DNA from: Rhodococcus sp. KBS0724
Lineage (GTDB): Bacteria > Actinomycetota > Actinomycetes > Mycobacteriales > Mycobacteriaceae
Direction of reading: 5' to 3'
DNA length: 64,000 nt
Assembly: GCF_005938745.2 (NCBI RefSeq)
Contig: NZ_VCBX02000001.1
Location: 248,001-312,000, forward strand
Shown here: piece by piece, positions 1 through 11,900 of the stretch
Numbering within the stretch: position 1 is the stretch's first letter
Layout: each line of letters starts with the position of its first letter
Program-made: the position numbers and the translations under genes
The notes under the pieces: generated by a model
Told to the model about the DNA's origin: nothing
Databases searched by the model: none
The model's input: the letters and a program-made list of their open reading frames with translations, nothing else

Positions 1-318
1 CAGTTGCCTGCCGTCGTCTTCTCGAATTCCCACTCGGGTCTGTCGTTCGACGACGACGATTCCTCGGAGCAGTTGGTCATCGTCGCCGAGCGTGCGCCCG
101 GTGCCGGTAAAGCCGACCCGCAGCCGATCGCGGATACGGTCCGTGCCGCGATTTCCACTCGTCACGGTGTGACCGCACGCGACATCCTGCTTGTTCCGGC
201 CGGTTCCATTCCTCGCACGTCCAGCGGCAAGATCGCCCGCCGCGCGTGCAAGGCAAGCTACATCGAGGGAACGCTGCGTGGTGGCTATCAGCAGACGGCA
301 TTCCCCGATAGCGTTTGA
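1..318 (+). CDS. fadD32: FadD32-type long-chain fatty-acyl-AMP ligase, C-terminal fragment
   Basis: Only the last ~105 residues are in the window; the gene starts upstream. The fragment is the C-terminal subdomain of the adenylate-forming family. It ends with the A10-type motif [14 protein letters not shown], whose lysine is the usual adenylation catalytic lysine. Its place 37 bp upstream of pks13, followed by accD4, matches the conserved fadD32-pks13-accD4 order of mycolic-acid bacteria. There the enzyme activates the meromycolic acid as acyl-AMP and loads it onto the N-terminal ACP of Pks13. The assignment rests on that synteny plus the motif; the fragment alone would only support 'acyl-AMP ligase/acyl-CoA synthetase'. 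Confidence 0.85.
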   Translation, partial: QLPAVVFSNSHSGLSFDDDDSSEQLVIVAERAPGAGKADPQPIADTVRAAISTRHGVTARDILLVPAGSIPRTSSGKIARRACKASYIEGTLRGGYQQTAFPDSV

Positions 319-355
319 GGAACATCCCCTTCATGATCGGTAGCTTGGTGAGTTG

Positions 356-3300
356 ATGGTTGAACAAGATGGTGCGCAGGACAGTTCCGTAGACGTGAGC
401 GCTGCTGGTGATGCGAGCGGTGTCGACATGAGCGTTGCGCAGCTCCGCGAGTGGTTGCGCAACTGGATCGCCGACGCGACCGGTCAGCCGGCCGGCGCGA
501 TCACGGACGATCGTCCGATGGAGGAGTTCGGGCTCGCATCACGTGATGCGGTTGCCCTGAGCGGCGACATCGAGGATCTGCTCGGAATCACATTGACCGC
601 GACCGTTGCGTATCAACACCCGACCATCGCGTCACTGGCTACACGCATCATCGAGGGTGAGCCCGAGGTGCCGGAGGAGAGCGTCGACGCGTCGTACTAC
701 GCGTCAGGCGCCGGCACGGATGCCCATGACATTGCCATCGTCGGCTTGTCGACCCGGTTCCCCGGTGCCGGACATACCCCGTCGCAGATGTGGGAGATGC
801 TGGCCGCGGGCCGCGACGGCATCAGTGACCTGCCGGACGATCGTTGGGCCGAGTTCAAGTCCGATCCCGCCCTCAAGGCCGCGATCGAGAATGCCAACAC
901 CAAGGGCGGCTACCTCGACGACGTCAAGGGATTCGACGCGGAGTTCTTCGCGATGTCCCCGCTCGAGGTCGTCAACGTGGATCCGCAGCAGCGCCTCGCT
1001 CTCGAATTGACGTGGGAAGCGCTCGAGCATGCGCACATTCCCGCGAGCGATCTCAAAGGCAAGCAGGTCGGTGTCTTCATCGGCAGTTCCGCCAACGACT
1101 ACCAGCTGCTCGCGGTAAGCGACCCCACGAACGCGCACCCGTATGCGCTGACGGGAACGTCGACGGCTGTCGTCGCGAACCGTGTCTCGTACTTCTTCGA
1201 TTTCCGCGGGCCGTCCATCGCGTTGGACACCGCGTGCTCGTCTTCGCTGGTCGCGGTGCACGAGGCTGTGCGCTCGCTACGCAGCGGTGATTCCAACATC
1301 GCGCTTGCCGGCGGCATCAACATGCTGCTGGCCCCTCCCGGAACTCTCGGGTTCGATCAAATCGGCATGCTCGCTCCCGACGGAAAACTTCGCGCCTTCT
1401 CGGCGCAGGCGCAGGGAATCGTTCGCAGTGAGGGCGGCGGACTTGTCGTGCTCAAGCGTCTCGAAGACGCCGAGCGTGACGGGGATTCCATCCTCGCGGT
1501 CATCGCCGGTTCGGCCGTCAACCAGGATGGTCGCTCCAACGGACTGCTCGCGCCCAACCCGGACGCCCAGGCAGACGTGCTGCGTTTTGCGTACCGCGAC
1601 GCCGGCATTCTGCCCAGCACCGTCGACTACATCGAAGCTCACGGCACGGGCACCGATCTCGGTGATCCCATCGAGGCCGACGCGCTCAGCCGGGTTGTCG
1701 GGCGTGGACGTGACGACAACAAGCCGGCACTGCTCGGCAGCGCAAAGACCAACTTCGGACACCTCGAGGCAGCAGCCGGCGCCGCCGGCCTGATCAAGGT
1801 TGTCCTGGCGATGCAGGAAAACAAGATTCCCGCGACGCTCAACTACCTGGGCCCGAACCCGCACATCGATTTCGAGAAGGCACACCTGCAGGTGACGCCC
1901 GAGGCCACCGACTGGCCGCGCTACACCGGTAAGGCCATTGCCGGTGTGTCCGGCTTCGGTTTCGGTGGAACCAACGCGCACGTAGTTGTTCGCGAGTACG
2001 TTCCCGCAGCTGATGATGCTGATCTGGATGTCGAGACTGAAGCTGCGGGAGTTCTTGCCGACGCAGCCGAGTCGATGGGGCTCGCAGAAGATCAGACGCT
2101 CGCAGAAGATAAGACGGTTGTGCTCGCGGTGTCCGGCGCATTGCCGTCGCGTCGTCGCCGAGCTGCCGCTGATCTGGCGGATTGGCTCGAAACCGAAGAG
2201 GGCAGCACGACGCCGTTGGTGGATGTCGCGCGCACACTCTCGCGTCGTAACCACGGCCGCTCGCGCGCCGCTGTGGTGGTCAAGACTCGTTCCGAGGCCA
2301 TCAGCGCTTTGCGCGCCGTTGCTGCCGGAAAGCCCGCTGCCGGTGTGTTCTCGGCCGACGCGCCGTCGCCCAAGGGTGCGGTGTGGGTGTTCTCTGGCTT
2401 CGGTTCGCAGCACCGCAAGATGGCCAAGCAGCTGTATCTGGAGAACGCGGCGTTCAAGGCGGCCGTCGACGAGGTCGACGTGCTGATCCAGGACGAGGCC
2501 GGGTATTCGGTGGCGGAGATGTTCCTCGACGATTCGTTCGAGTACAACGTCGAAACCGCTCAGGTTGCGATCTTCACCATTCAGGTCGGCCTGGCGGCAG
2601 TGCTGCGTCATCACGGCGCCGATGCCGCCGCTGTTGTTCCGCACTCGATGGGTGAGGCTGCGGCTGCGTACGTGTCCGGTGGCTTGAACCTGGAAGATGC
2701 TGTCCGCGTTATCTGTTCGCGTTCGCGTCTGATGGGCGAAGCCGAGGGCGCTCTGGCCGGCGACGACATCCGCCTGATGGCTCTGCTCGAATACAGCGCG
2801 TCCGAGATCGAAGCGCTGCTCCCCACGTATCCCAAGCTCGAGGTCTGCGTCTACGCGGCGCCGACGCACACGGTGATCGGTGGACCGCAGCCTGACATCG
2901 AGGCAATCGTCGCTGCTGCTGAGGCCGACGGCAAGATGGCTCGCGTTCTGCAGACCAAGGGCGCAAGCCATACGTCGCAGGTTGATCCGCTGCTCGGCGA
3001 GTTGGCTGCCGAGTTGGCCGGTATCGAAGCGTCGACGTTGAAGGTGGGCGTCTACTCGTCCGTCGATCAGGACACTTTCTACAAGGCCGGCCACGAGCCG
3101 ATCCACCAGGAAGCGTACTGGGTCAAGGGACTGCGCCACAGTGTGTACTTCACCAACGCTGTGCGTCTGGCAGTTGCCAACGGACACACCACGTTTGTGG
3201 AACTTGCTCCCAATCCGGTGACGCTGATGTCCGTTGCCGCAACGGCATTCGATGCGGGCTTGCACGACATGCAGCTCATTCAAACGCTCAAGCGCAAGGA

Positions 3301-5371
3301 AGACGAGCCTCTCGGCGTTCTGTCGGCTTTGGCTCAGCTGTACGTCCACGGCCACGCTGTGAATCTCGAATCCCTGCTTCCGGCAGGTGAATTCGCAGTG
3401 ATCCCGCGCACCGCTTTTGTGCGCAAGCCGTACTGGCTCGACGTTCGGGTCAACGCGGGTGGTGCGGGACGCGTCCCCGGTTCGCACGTTGCCCTTCCTG
3501 ACGGCCGCCACGTGTGGGAAGCCGACGCATCCGTCGTCTCCGACCTGGCCGCTCTGGTGACTGCCGCGGCAGCTCAGGTTCTTTCGGACGTGACGCTGAC
3601 CGCCGCCGTGCCGCACGGTGAGATCGCGGGCGCCACGACGGTCACCACCACTCTCAACCCGCATCCGGGCGGCGCGTCAGTGCAGGTGCATGCCCGCGAG
3701 AACGGCTCCTTCCAGTTGCTGTTCGACGCTGTTGTCACCTCCGGTGAGGCATTGCCCGAGCTGGTCGTAGCCGCACCGGCTCGTCCGGCCGCTCCGATGG
3801 AAGCCCTCACCGCGGTAGTCGAAGACGCCGGCGACAAATGGGATCCCCAGGGTTCGCAGAGCCTCGACGACCGCCTGCGGATCGTTGTCGCGGAATCCAT
3901 GGGCTACTCGCCCGAGGATCTACCGGCCGAGGTTCCGCTCATCGAACTGGGTCTCGATTCGCTCATGGCGATGCGCATCAAGAACCGCGTCGAGTACGAG
4001 TTCGACATTCCTCAGCTGCAGCTCCAGGCAGTCAAGGACGCAAGCCTGCTCGAGGTCAACAAGTACCTGCGCTACGCCATCGAGAACCGTGAAGAGGTTC
4101 AGGCGATGGCAGATCAGCAAGCGGCGGAGAAGGCGGCTGCTGATGAAGCCGGCGACGACGTTGCCCCCGCCGAGGTAGCGGTGGAACTGCCGGTCCCGGC
4201 TCCTGTTGCGCCCGCCGATTCTGCGCCTGCCGATCCTTCGCGTGCGGGTACGGCTGACGACGCCGGTTCCGACGTTCCGCCGCGAGATGCCGCTGAGCGT
4301 TTGACGTTTGCGACGTGGGCAGTAGTCACCGGAAAGTCCGCCAAGGGCATTTTCAATGCGCTACCGACCGTCGACGACGATCTCGCGGAGAAGCTGGCGG
4401 TCCGGCTTTCCGAGCGGGCCGGCGGCGAAGTCACCGCCGACGACGTGCGTGGTTCCGGCACGATCGAAGAACTCGCGGATGTTGTGCGTCAGTACCTCGA
4501 AGACGCGGGCAAGATCGACGGCGTTGTACGTGTTCTGCGCGCCCGCCCCGAAGGTTCCACTGCCGTACCGGTATTCGTGTTCCACCCGGCTGGTGGATCC
4601 ACCGTCGCGTACGAACCGCTGCTCAAGCGTCTGCCTGCGGGAACGCCGATGTACGGGTTCGAGCGTGCCGAGGGCCCGATCGAGAAGCGTGCCGCAGAGT
4701 ACGTGCCCCTGCTTCGGGAGATCCAGGGCGACGGACCGTACGTTCTGGGCGGTTGGTCGCTCGGCGGCGTGCTGGCGTATGCCGTTGCAACCATCCTGCG
4801 CGAGCAGGGTGCCGACGTGCGGGTAGTTGCCATGCTCGACACCGTGATGGCCGGCGAAGATACTCCGGACACCACGGAGGAGCGCCGTAAGCGCTGGGAG
4901 CGGTACGGAGCCTTCGCGAAGCGCACGTACAACCTGGATGTGCCACTGCCCGTGGATGTTCTGGCCGACATCGAATCCGATGAAGATCAGATGCAGTTCC
5001 TCATGGAAATGATCAAGTTGAGTGGCGTCAAGATCCCCGGCGGCATCATCGAGCATCAGCGGACGTCGTTCCTGGACAATCGCGCCATCCAGACCGCCAA
5101 GTTCCAGAGTTACGACGGCGACGTCGTGATCTACATGGCCGACAAGTACCACGACGAACTGATAACGCTCGAGCCTGCATTCAAAACCCGTAAGGCAGAT
5201 GGCGGTTGGGGTGCGTACGTGAAGAACCTCGAGGTTGTCTACATCGGCGGGGATCACCTGCAGATCGTGGACGAGCCGTATATCTCGAAGGTTGCGGCAG
5301 ACCTCACCACAAAGCTGGCCCAGATCGAGGCAGCCCAGACCAAAGCAGCGGAAACCGGAGTTCAGAAGTGA
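356..5371 (+). CDS. pks13: Polyketide synthase Pks13, mycolic acid condensase
   Basis: 1671 aa, close to the usual ~1730 aa. Domain order: N-terminal ACP (Ser62 in FGLASRD), ketosynthase (~120-540, Cys294 in DTACSSS), acyltransferase (~680-1000, Ser764 in PHSMGE), C-terminal ACP (Ser1202 in LGLDSLMAM), an Ala/Pro-rich linker, and a thioesterase (~1390-1660, Ser1468 in GWSLGG). All five active-site residues are present. It condenses the meromycoloyl chain from FadD32 with a carboxyacyl extender made through AccD4, giving the 3-oxo mycolate precursor; the thioesterase transfers it to trehalose. A TTG codon lies directly before the chosen ATG. Its end overlaps accD4 (GTGA). The KS-AT linker carries an 18-bp tandem duplication (2080-2115). 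Confidence 0.97.
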   Translation: MVEQDGAQDSSVDVSAAGDASGVDMSVAQLREWLRNWIADATGQPAGAITDDRPMEEFGLASRDAVALSGDIEDLLGITLTATVAYQHPTIASLATRIIEGEPEVPEESVDASYYASGAGTDAHDIAIVGLSTRFPGAGHTPSQMWEMLAAGRDGISDLPDDRWAEFKSDPALKAAIENANTKGGYLDDVKGFDAEFFAMSPLEVVNVDPQQRLALELTWEALEHAHIPASDLKGKQVGVFIGSSANDYQLLAVSDPTNAHPYALTGTSTAVVANRVSYFFDFRGPSIALDTACSSSLVAVHEAVRSLRSGDSNIALAGGINMLLAPPGTLGFDQIGMLAPDGKLRAFSAQAQGIVRSEGGGLVVLKRLEDAERDGDSILAVIAGSAVNQDGRSNGLLAPNPDAQADVLRFAYRDAGILPSTVDYIEAHGTGTDLGDPIEADALSRVVGRGRDDNKPALLGSAKTNFGHLEAAAGAAGLIKVVLAMQENKIPATLNYLGPNPHIDFEKAHLQVTPEATDWPRYTGKAIAGVSGFGFGGTNAHVVVREYVPAADDADLDVETEAAGVLADAAESMGLAEDQTLAEDKTVVLAVSGALPSRRRRAAADLADWLETEEGSTTPLVDVARTLSRRNHGRSRAAVVVKTRSEAISALRAVAAGKPAAGVFSADAPSPKGAVWVFSGFGSQHRKMAKQLYLENAAFKAAVDEVDVLIQDEAGYSVAEMFLDDSFEYNVETAQVAIFTIQVGLAAVLRHHGADAAAVVPHSMGEAAAAYVSGGLNLEDAVRVICSRSRLMGEAEGALAGDDIRLMALLEYSASEIEALLPTYPKLEVCVYAAPTHTVIGGPQPDIEAIVAAAEADGKMARVLQTKGASHTSQVDPLLGELAAELAGIEASTLKVGVYSSVDQDTFYKAGHEPIHQEAYWVKGLRHSVYFTNAVRLAVANGHTTFVELAPNPVTLMSVAATAFDAGLHDMQLIQTLKRKEDEPLGVLSALAQLYVHGHAVNLESLLPAGEFAVIPRTAFVRKPYWLDVRVNAGGAGRVPGSHVALPDGRHVWEADASVVSDLAALVTAAAAQVLSDVTLTAAVPHGEIAGATTVTTTLNPHPGGASVQVHARENGSFQLLFDAVVTSGEALPELVVAAPARPAAPMEALTAVVEDAGDKWDPQGSQSLDDRLRIVVAESMGYSPEDLPAEVPLIELGLDSLMAMRIKNRVEYEFDIPQLQLQAVKDASLLEVNKYLRYAIENREEVQAMADQQAAEKAAADEAGDDVAPAEVAVELPVPAPVAPADSAPADPSRAGTADDAGSDVPPRDAAERLTFATWAVVTGKSAKGIFNALPTVDDDLAEKLAVRLSERAGGEVTADDVRGSGTIEELADVVRQYLEDAGKIDGVVRVLRARPEGSTAVPVFVFHPAGGSTVAYEPLLKRLPAGTPMYGFERAEGPIEKRAAEYVPLLREIQGDGPYVLGGWSLGGVLAYAVATILREQGADVRVVAMLDTVMAGEDTPDTTEERRKRWERYGAFAKRTYNLDVPLPVDVLADIESDEDQMQFLMEMIKLSGVKIPGGIIEHQRTSFLDNRAIQTAKFQSYDGDVVIYMADKYHDELITLEPAFKTRKADGGWGAYVKNLEVVYIGGDHLQIVDEPYISKVAADLTTKLAQIEAAQTKAAETGVQK
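2080..2115 (+). repeat. 18-bp tandem duplication in the Pks13 KS-AT linker
   Basis: Two adjacent 18-bp units (2080-2097 and 2098-2115) differ at one base and encode LAEDQT and LAEDKT. They are in frame and lie in a linker rather than a catalytic domain, so they look like a tolerated slippage duplication. Confidence 0.85.
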
Positions 5372-6909
5372 CGACAACCACCGCGGAGAAGCTTGCTGAA
5401 CTCCGCGAAAAGTTGGAGAAGGCAAAGGAACCCGGCTCTGCCCGGGCAATTGCCAAGCGCGAGGAGGCGGGCCACAGCACGCCGCGTCAACGCATCGACA
5501 TGCTTCTCGATCCAGGTAGTTTCATCGAGATCGGCGCCCTCGTGAAGATGGCGGGCGACGGCAATCCGTACGGCGACGGCGTCATGACGGGCCACGGAAC
5601 GGTCGACGGACGCCCCGTCGCTGTTTTTGCGCACGATCAGACGGTGTTCGGCGGCGCTGCCGGCGAGATGTTCGGCCGGAAGGTCGCGGCAGTCAACGAC
5701 TTTGCTCTCAAGGTAGGTTGCCCGGTCGTCGGCATCAACGATTCCGGTGGAGCCCGAATCCAGGACGCTGTTTCCTCGCTCGCGTGGTACGCCAACATGG
5801 GTGCGCGCCAAGAGCCCCTGTCTGGCCTGTGCCCGCAGATTTCGGTGATTCTCGGCAAGTGCGCCGGTGGAGCGGTGTACGCGCCGATCAACACCGACGT
5901 CGTGGTCGCGACCGAAGAGTCCTACATGTTTGTCACCGGCCCCGACGTCATCAAGTCGGTGACCGGCGAAGAGGTCAGCCTCGACGACCTCGGTGGCGCG
6001 CGCAAGCAAGCGGAATACGGAAACATCCATCACGTCGCCCCCGACGAGAAGGCCGCGTTCGATTGGGTGCGTGAGTACCTGAGCTTCCTGCCGTCCTCGT
6101 GCCAGGAAAAGGCGCCGCTGATCAATCCGGGTCTCGAACCCGAGATCACCGAGACGGACCTCGAACTCGACACCTTCATGCCGGACGCCGACAATGCCGG
6201 CTACGACATGCACGACATCATTCTGCGGATCTTCGACGACGGTACATTCCACGAGATCGGTGCTCAGGTCGCGCACAACATCATCACCGGCTTCTCGCGC
6301 GTCGACGGCCGTCCCGTCGGTGTTGTCGCGAATCAGCCCACGTACCTCAGTGGTGCACTCGACGCTGCCAGTTCGGACAAGGCTGCACACTTCGTGCGCC
6401 TGTGCGACGCGTTCGACATCCCGCTCGTCTTCGTGGTCGACACACCGGGCTTCCTGCCCGGCGTCGAGCAGGAGAAGGTCGGCGTCATCAAGCGCGGCGG
6501 ACGCTTCCTCTTTGCGTATCTCGAAGCCACGGTGCCGAAGGTGACTGTGGTGGTTCGTAAGTCGTATGGCGGCGGCTACGCAGTGATGGGCAGCAAGCAG
6601 CTCGGAGCCGACATCAACTTTGCGTGGCCGACGGCTCGCATCGCGGTGATGGGTGCAGAGGGTGCCGTCAACATCATGGGTCGCCGTCAGCTGGCCGAAG
6701 CCGGCGACAATGCACCTGCCGTGCGTGCGCAGCTGATCAATTTCTACAACGAGTTTGTTGCCACGCCGTACATTGCGGCCGAGCGTGGATACATCGACGC
6801 GGTGATCGAGCCTTCGCAGACGCGCCTCGAAATCCGCAAGGCGCTCAAGCTGTTGCAGGACAAGACGGTGTTCAAGAACCCGCGCAAGCACAACCTGATC
6901 CCGCTGTAA
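5368..6909 (+). CDS. accD4: AccD4, acyl-CoA carboxylase beta subunit (carboxyltransferase)
   Basis: 513 aa. The start is a GTG overlapping the pks13 stop (GTGA), which implies translational coupling. The protein has the two crotonase-like carboxyltransferase halves: an N-terminal half with the glycine-rich segment [11 protein letters not shown] and a C-terminal half with [10 protein letters not shown] and [11 protein letters not shown]. AccD4 works with AccA3 and AccD5/AccE to carboxylate the long alpha-branch acyl-CoA that Pks13 uses as extender. Other AccD paralogs have similar sequences, so the specific identity comes from co-location with fadD32 and pks13. A strong hairpin follows 14 bp after the stop. 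Confidence 0.95.
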   Translation: MTTTTAEKLAELREKLEKAKEPGSARAIAKREEAGHSTPRQRIDMLLDPGSFIEIGALVKMAGDGNPYGDGVMTGHGTVDGRPVAVFAHDQTVFGGAAGEMFGRKVAAVNDFALKVGCPVVGINDSGGARIQDAVSSLAWYANMGARQEPLSGLCPQISVILGKCAGGAVYAPINTDVVVATEESYMFVTGPDVIKSVTGEEVSLDDLGGARKQAEYGNIHHVAPDEKAAFDWVREYLSFLPSSCQEKAPLINPGLEPEITETDLELDTFMPDADNAGYDMHDIILRIFDDGTFHEIGAQVAHNIITGFSRVDGRPVGVVANQPTYLSGALDAASSDKAAHFVRLCDAFDIPLVFVVDTPGFLPGVEQEKVGVIKRGGRFLFAYLEATVPKVTVVVRKSYGGGYAVMGSKQLGADINFAWPTARIAVMGAEGAVNIMGRRQLAEAGDNAPAVRAQLINFYNEFVATPYIAAERGYIDAVIEPSQTRLEIRKALKLLQDKTVFKNPRKHNLIPL

Positions 6910-6923
6910 CTTGGTGTGAGCAC

Positions 6924-6959
6924 AACGGCACCGCACTTTCTTGGAAGTGCGGTGCCGTT
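6924..6959 (+). terminator. Perfect 15-bp hairpin after accD4
   Basis: Arms 6924-6938 and 6945-6959 are perfectly complementary over 15 bp with a 6-nt loop. There is only a weak T tract, typical of actinobacterial terminators. It sits between the accD4 stop and the convergent LysR gene, so it may act in both directions. Confidence 0.8.
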
Positions 6960-6981
6960 GTCGTTGAACGGTGTGCCCGGT

Positions 6982-7890
6982 CTATTTAATCGCGTCCAGG
7001 GCGTCGAATTGTTTGCGCAGCGCTTCGACCGCTGCTCGCACAGCCGGCCGCTCACTGTCGGTTCGCCAGGCCACGTAGATGTCGCGTCGCAGCGGCGGAA
7101 TGGTGTCTCGCATCCGAACACCTTCCGGTGGTGTGACTCTCGCGAGACGCGGAATCAGGGCCACGGCAAGACCCTGGGCTACAAATTCCACTTGCGCGGG
7201 GAACTCGGCGACTTCGTATTCGATTCGTGGGTCGAATCCCTGCGCACGCAGGACTCTGACGGTGAAGGTGTGGAAATCCGTGCCGCGGGTCCAACTCGCC
7301 CACGCGTGGTCGGATAATTCGCTGAGCACGACCACCTTGTTGTCGGCCAGTGGATGTGATGCGGGGATGGCTACTACCGCGACGTCGTCGTATACCGGCG
7401 TGAACGAGAGTCCTTCAGGGAGTTCGATAGGCAGAGTGCTCCAGCTGTCGACCACAACAACGTCCAGGTCGCGGCGGATGAGGGCGGGGAGCAGTTCTTC
7501 GGATTCGCCTTCGGTGAAGGTGATTTCGAGTTGCGGGTGTGCGTGTTTGATCTGGGCGATAGCCTGCGGCACCACGGTCCGGCTGGGGGACACCAGGGCG
7601 CCCAGGCGTAGGCGTCCCGTCACTTCGCTTTGCAGTGACGCGATTTCGGCCTCGGCCTGAGCGAGTACCGAGAGAACCTCGGCGGTTCGCCGGGCGAGGA
7701 CGCGGCCCGCTTCGGTGAGCCGCACGCCGCGGCCTTGGGGAACGAGGAGCGCCACACCAACTTCGCGTTCGAGTTTGTTCAACTGTTGTGAGATGCCAGA
7801 CGGCGTGACGTGCAGCGTGCGCGCGGCGGCGGCAACTGATCCGTTTTCTGCGACGGCATGCAGGGCACGTAGCCTCTCGAGGTTCAACAC
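6982..7890 (-). CDS. LysR-family transcriptional regulator
   Basis: 302 aa. N-terminal winged helix-turn-helix (~1-60; NLERLRALHAVAENGSVAA followed by HVTPSGISQQLNKLE) and a C-terminal substrate-binding-like effector domain. The GTG at 7890 is preferred over a TTG at 7908: TAGCAT lies exactly 7 nt upstream of it (leaderless promoter geometry), and the longer start would run into the dyad at 7905-7928. It is divergent from an EamA exporter at 7965, a common arrangement in which the regulator controls the exporter and itself. The ligand is unknown. Confidence 0.88.
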   Translation of the reverse strand: MLNLERLRALHAVAENGSVAAAARTLHVTPSGISQQLNKLEREVGVALLVPQGRGVRLTEAGRVLARRTAEVLSVLAQAEAEIASLQSEVTGRLRLGALVSPSRTVVPQAIAQIKHAHPQLEITFTEGESEELLPALIRRDLDVVVVDSWSTLPIELPEGLSFTPVYDDVAVVAIPASHPLADNKVVVLSELSDHAWASWTRGTDFHTFTVRVLRAQGFDPRIEYEVAEFPAQVEFVAQGLAVALIPRLARVTPPEGVRMRDTIPPLRRDIYVAWRTDSERPAVRAAVEALRKQFDALDAIK

Positions 7891-7904
7891 GGTAGTAATG
7901 CTAC

Positions 7905-7928
7905 GCAATACGCGATCTGAATATTTGC
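7905..7928. promoter_or_regulatory. Candidate LysR operator in the divergent regulator/exporter promoter
   Basis: An imperfect dyad, GCAATA - 11 nt - TATTTGC, lies in the 74-bp gap between the LysR gene and the EamA exporter, just upstream of the LysR -10-like TAGCAT (7898-7903). Its size and T-N11-A character fit a LysR-type site. Binding is inferred. Confidence 0.45.
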
Positions 7929-7964
7929 TTGTGCTGAATAGTTAGCGGCAGGAACATTGTCGGA

Positions 7965-8906
7965 GTGACCACCGTGACCTCGCCAGCGCCAACACCCACC
8001 CGAATTACTCAGGGTCGCTTCGATCCTCGACTACTTGTCGTCGGCGGTGCCGCCGCTATCTCGATCAGTTCGATTCTGATCAAGCTGGCGGATGTATCGC
8101 CGTCGACGGCGGTGTTCTTCCGGTGCTTCCTGGCCCTGCCGCCGCTGGCGTGGTTGGCGTGGCGGGAGTACCGCCGGGTGGGAATGCCGACCCGGCGGGC
8201 GCTGGTGCTGCAGGCAGTGGGCGGCATCCTGCTCGGCCTGGACTTCGCTCTGTGGTCGCAGTCGATTCTCATGATCGGTGCCGGGATGGCAAGCGTCGTC
8301 GTGAACGTGCAGGTGATCGTGGTGCCCGCGTTGTCCTGGCTGGTGTTCGGCAATCGCGTTCCGCTGCGCTTTCTGTTTGCCTTGCCCTTCATGTTCACCG
8401 GAATTGCCTTGGCGGGAGGCGTATTCGGCGGCGGCGCGGCAGGCGAGGATCTGCTGTGGGGAACAGTGCTGTCCCTGATCTCCGGAATCGCCTACGGCGG
8501 CTACATCTTTGTGGTCGGCCGCACCGGTGCGGCCGACCGAGCGGCGAGTCAGGTGCTGGTATCGACGACGTCGGCAGGCATTGCCGGTTCCCTGATCGGA
8601 TCACTGTGGGGGCAGATCGATTTCACCCCCGGCTGGGAAGCGTTCGCCTGGCTCGTGGCACTGGCACTGGTCGGCCAGGTGTTCGGCTGGATGCTGATGG
8701 GGTACTCGCTCCCTCGGCTGCCAGCCGAGGTGGGCGCAACGCTGCTGCTCATGCAGCCGGTGCTCGCCGTACTGCTGGCGGTTGTGCTGCTCGGCGAACG
8801 GCCGGGCGTCGGGCAACTACTCGGGTGCATCGTAGTTGTCGGAGCGGTCTCGGCCGTCTCCGTACGTCGCACCCGAGCAGTCTCCCGAGTAGGTGGTGCG
8901 GGTTAG
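7965..8906 (+). CDS. EamA/DMT-superfamily transporter
   Basis: 313 aa, ten predicted membrane segments in two EamA repeats (~20-150 and ~165-300), the standard drug/metabolite transporter build. The GTG start gives MTTVTSPAPT and a short hydrophilic N-terminus. Family members export amino acids, purines or other metabolites; nothing here gives the substrate. It is divergent from the LysR gene, which probably regulates it. Its stop codon overlaps by 4 bp the stop of the convergent emb gene. Confidence 0.88.
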   Translation: MTTVTSPAPTPTRITQGRFDPRLLVVGGAAAISISSILIKLADVSPSTAVFFRCFLALPPLAWLAWREYRRVGMPTRRALVLQAVGGILLGLDFALWSQSILMIGAGMASVVVNVQVIVVPALSWLVFGNRVPLRFLFALPFMFTGIALAGGVFGGGAAGEDLLWGTVLSLISGIAYGGYIFVVGRTGAADRAASQVLVSTTSAGIAGSLIGSLWGQIDFTPGWEAFAWLVALALVGQVFGWMLMGYSLPRLPAEVGATLLLMQPVLAVLLAVVLLGERPGVGQLLGCIVVVGAVSAVSVRRTRAVSRVGGAG

Positions 8907-11900
8907 TGCACCCGCATCTCGCCGGGCATCCACATGCCCGAGCGAGTTGCCGTACCCGTCTCCACATCTGCGGGAACGGCATTCGGGAAGTACCGGTCGT
9001 AGCGCTCGAGGGATCCCCAGTCGCGGGCCCAGTCGTTCTTCAGGTATGTCGGGACCGCGGTGGCCTCGGCCAGGACCTCGGTGAACCCGAGCGGCCCGCC
9101 GTTGTCCGCGGACTGCCACGTGTCGGTGGAACTGACGGCCAGCGGCCGGTCGGGGAGGATGCGGAAGTTCGGCATCTCCGCGACGCCGTTCACGTGCGAG
9201 AACGGACGCTGGCACGGGAACTGAAGGCCGACAGCCCAGTCCAGGAGAATCGGTTGCTCGCTGCCGAGGTACGAGTTGAGTGTCTCGAGCTTCGGTACCC
9301 GCGGCGGTGTGAACGCCATCCACTGATCGCCGGTGAGGTTGGGATCGAACGCAACGACGCGGACAGCGTCGGCATCCGGTGCAAGTTCGTCGATCGGGAT
9401 ACGAACGTTGCGCCACGACGGCGCCGGCCCGATGTCACGGGGCATGTACGAACCCTGCAGTGCCACTGTTCCGTCCGGCTGAGTCCTGCCGTACTCGACC
9501 AGTAGTGACTGCCCGTAGGTAACCGCGCCGGTGTTGTCGACGGACCAGACGCGTCCGGCTACCGACATGACAACCAGCGGCGATTGTTCGCTGCGAGTGG
9601 GTAATTGATACCAGCTCGAAGTCAGTGACGCGGGTTCCTGCACACCAGCCTGGTAGCTGCCCATGATGGGCGTCGTGGCCGGGTCGAGCCCGTAGGGGAG
9701 TTTGGCGGTGGAACCGTTGACACCGATATTGCCGGTGCCGCCGCTGGTTCCGGAGTCCGAACCGGTTTCGAATGTGGGGCCGACACTTTGGGTGTCCGTG
9801 TTACCCATGCCCTGCTTGACCTCGATGTAGTCCGCGGTCAGGTCGGTGGGAACGCCATTGGCGGAGAAGCCCTTCGCAGTTTCACCGGCCAAGGGATCTT
9901 CGGCATTGAATCCGGGGCCGGGGATGGGCGCCAGATTGCCGGAATTGACGTCGGTCTCGACCAACACGTCTTCGGCCATGCCGCAGGTTTTTCCGGCCAA
10001 AGCTTCGATGTTGCTACGGCCCAACGAGTAGGCCGGGTACTGGGAGACCGCGCCTTTGAGGAGGGAGAGGACTTCGAAGAGCACCATGAGGCCGGCAATC
10101 ACTGTCAGCGGCGCTGCGGCAAACTTGCGAATCCGCTTGCCCTTGGCTGTGTTCGGCTTCTCCGGTGCCGCCGCAAATCCCTCGCGCAGGTACTGCCAGG
10201 CCGCGACGGCCAGAGCGAGTCCGAAGAGTGCAAGGAACAGGGTGTTGGATTCGTGTCCGCTCAGGGAGACGGTCTTGTCGAACCACGGCACACCGTAACT
10301 CGAGACGTACCAGTATCCGTTGATGCCGGCAAAGGTCAACGCCAGCATCAGGAGTAGCCCCGCCACGAATACCGAGCGGTTGCGGCGTGACCGCAGTGCC
10401 GATGCGGATACTGCAACAGCTGTCAGTGCTGCGAGCGAACCGGCGATGCCGGCGTACGCACCGAAGTGGTGAGTCCACTTGGTGGGGTTGAACATCATGA
10501 AGAAGATGGTGCCGAAGACAACTCCGACCAGACGCCAGGACGGACCCGTCGCAGCGCCGGGAACGCGGCCGCGTCGGAGCAACACGAAGAGCGTCGTGAA
10601 GAGGCACAGGATCATCGTCAGGAAGGCGAAGCGTCGCGCTACCGAGCCGTCGACCGTGTCGACAAAGAGGTAGTAGTACCGCAGGAAGTCCTTGTACCAC
10701 TCGAGGTTCGGTCCGATGACGGTACGGACGCGGGTGGCTTCGAGAACACCGGCCAGGGTTTGATCCGCGAAGATGACCACCAGCACCAAGGTTCCGGCCG
10801 CCGCGATCGGTGCCAGGAGTGGAAGTGTGCCGACCTCGCGGTGACGCTTCACGACGATCCGGACGAGGGGTCGGATACCGGCGAGAAGTGCTGCGATACA
10901 CATCAATCCGGTGGGGGCAGCAGCCAGCGTGAAGGCGCCGATCAGGACAGCGATGGCCGCCGGGAACAGTCGGCCCGTCGCGATGGCGCGTTCGATGGAG
11001 CACCACGTCAGCAGAGCGCCGAGCGCAACGATGGGCTCGGGTCGCAGGCCGTTGTTGTAGGCGAGCCAGAAAGCGAGGAAGACCATGCCGCCGGTCCACA
11101 GCGCGACGTTGCTCCGGCGAACTGCACGGCCGAGGCGTGGAACAACTTCACGGCTGATGACCATCCAGCACAGGATTCCGGCAATCAATGCGGGCAGACG
11201 CATGAACGGGCTGGCCGTCGAGATCTTGGCCATCACCGCCAGCACGTCGTAGTACCAACCGAACGGGGCTTCGGGGACTCCGAACCAACGGAAGTAGTTG
11301 GCCATGTACCCGGCGTCGGGGGCAACGCGGGCCATTGTGAGGAGATAACCGTCGTCGGAGGTGTTCGCGCCGATGAAGTGCCACAACGTCAACGTGCCGA
11401 CAACAACGCCGTCGAGGGCGGAGAACTTCCACCAACGTGCAGGGAGGAAGCGTCGGTGAGTACGGCCGTCGATTCCGTCGAGCTTGGCGAGGGCGACCAG
11501 CGACACAATCGTGGCCAGGGCGGCCACGATCATCGCGACCAGCTTGAGCGTCGTCGGACTGGACGAGAACCGCGAATCGATGGTCATCGAGAATCCGAGG
11601 CCCTCGGGCGCCGCACCGTCGGGGAGGTCGCTGAAGACGCCGACTACCTGGGGGCGGAAGTCGCCGTCGAGCTGTCCACGAACCGGGTTGCCGTCTGGAT
11701 AAGTGAGTCCCACGAATTCTGCGGCGGTCCGGTGGACGTCGGAGTTGAACGTGATGGCGCTGCAGCGGCTGGACTCGACGTCCTCGCGCGCGGCCGAGGC
11801 CACGACGACATTGCGGTCCAGGACGTCGACGTTGCTTTCGGACACACGAACGAACATGGAACTGAGGGCCGCACCGTCGCCCTGGGCGGGGGCCGTCGAC

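Noticed and set aside
1277..3664. 795-codon open frame antisense to pks13
   Set aside because: Shadow frame of a GC-rich coding gene: no domain, Arg/His-rich composition, no ribosome site, and the sense strand encodes unmistakable Pks13.
5362..6936. 524-codon open frame antisense to accD4
   Set aside because: Mirrors the accD4 reading frame and has no family features.
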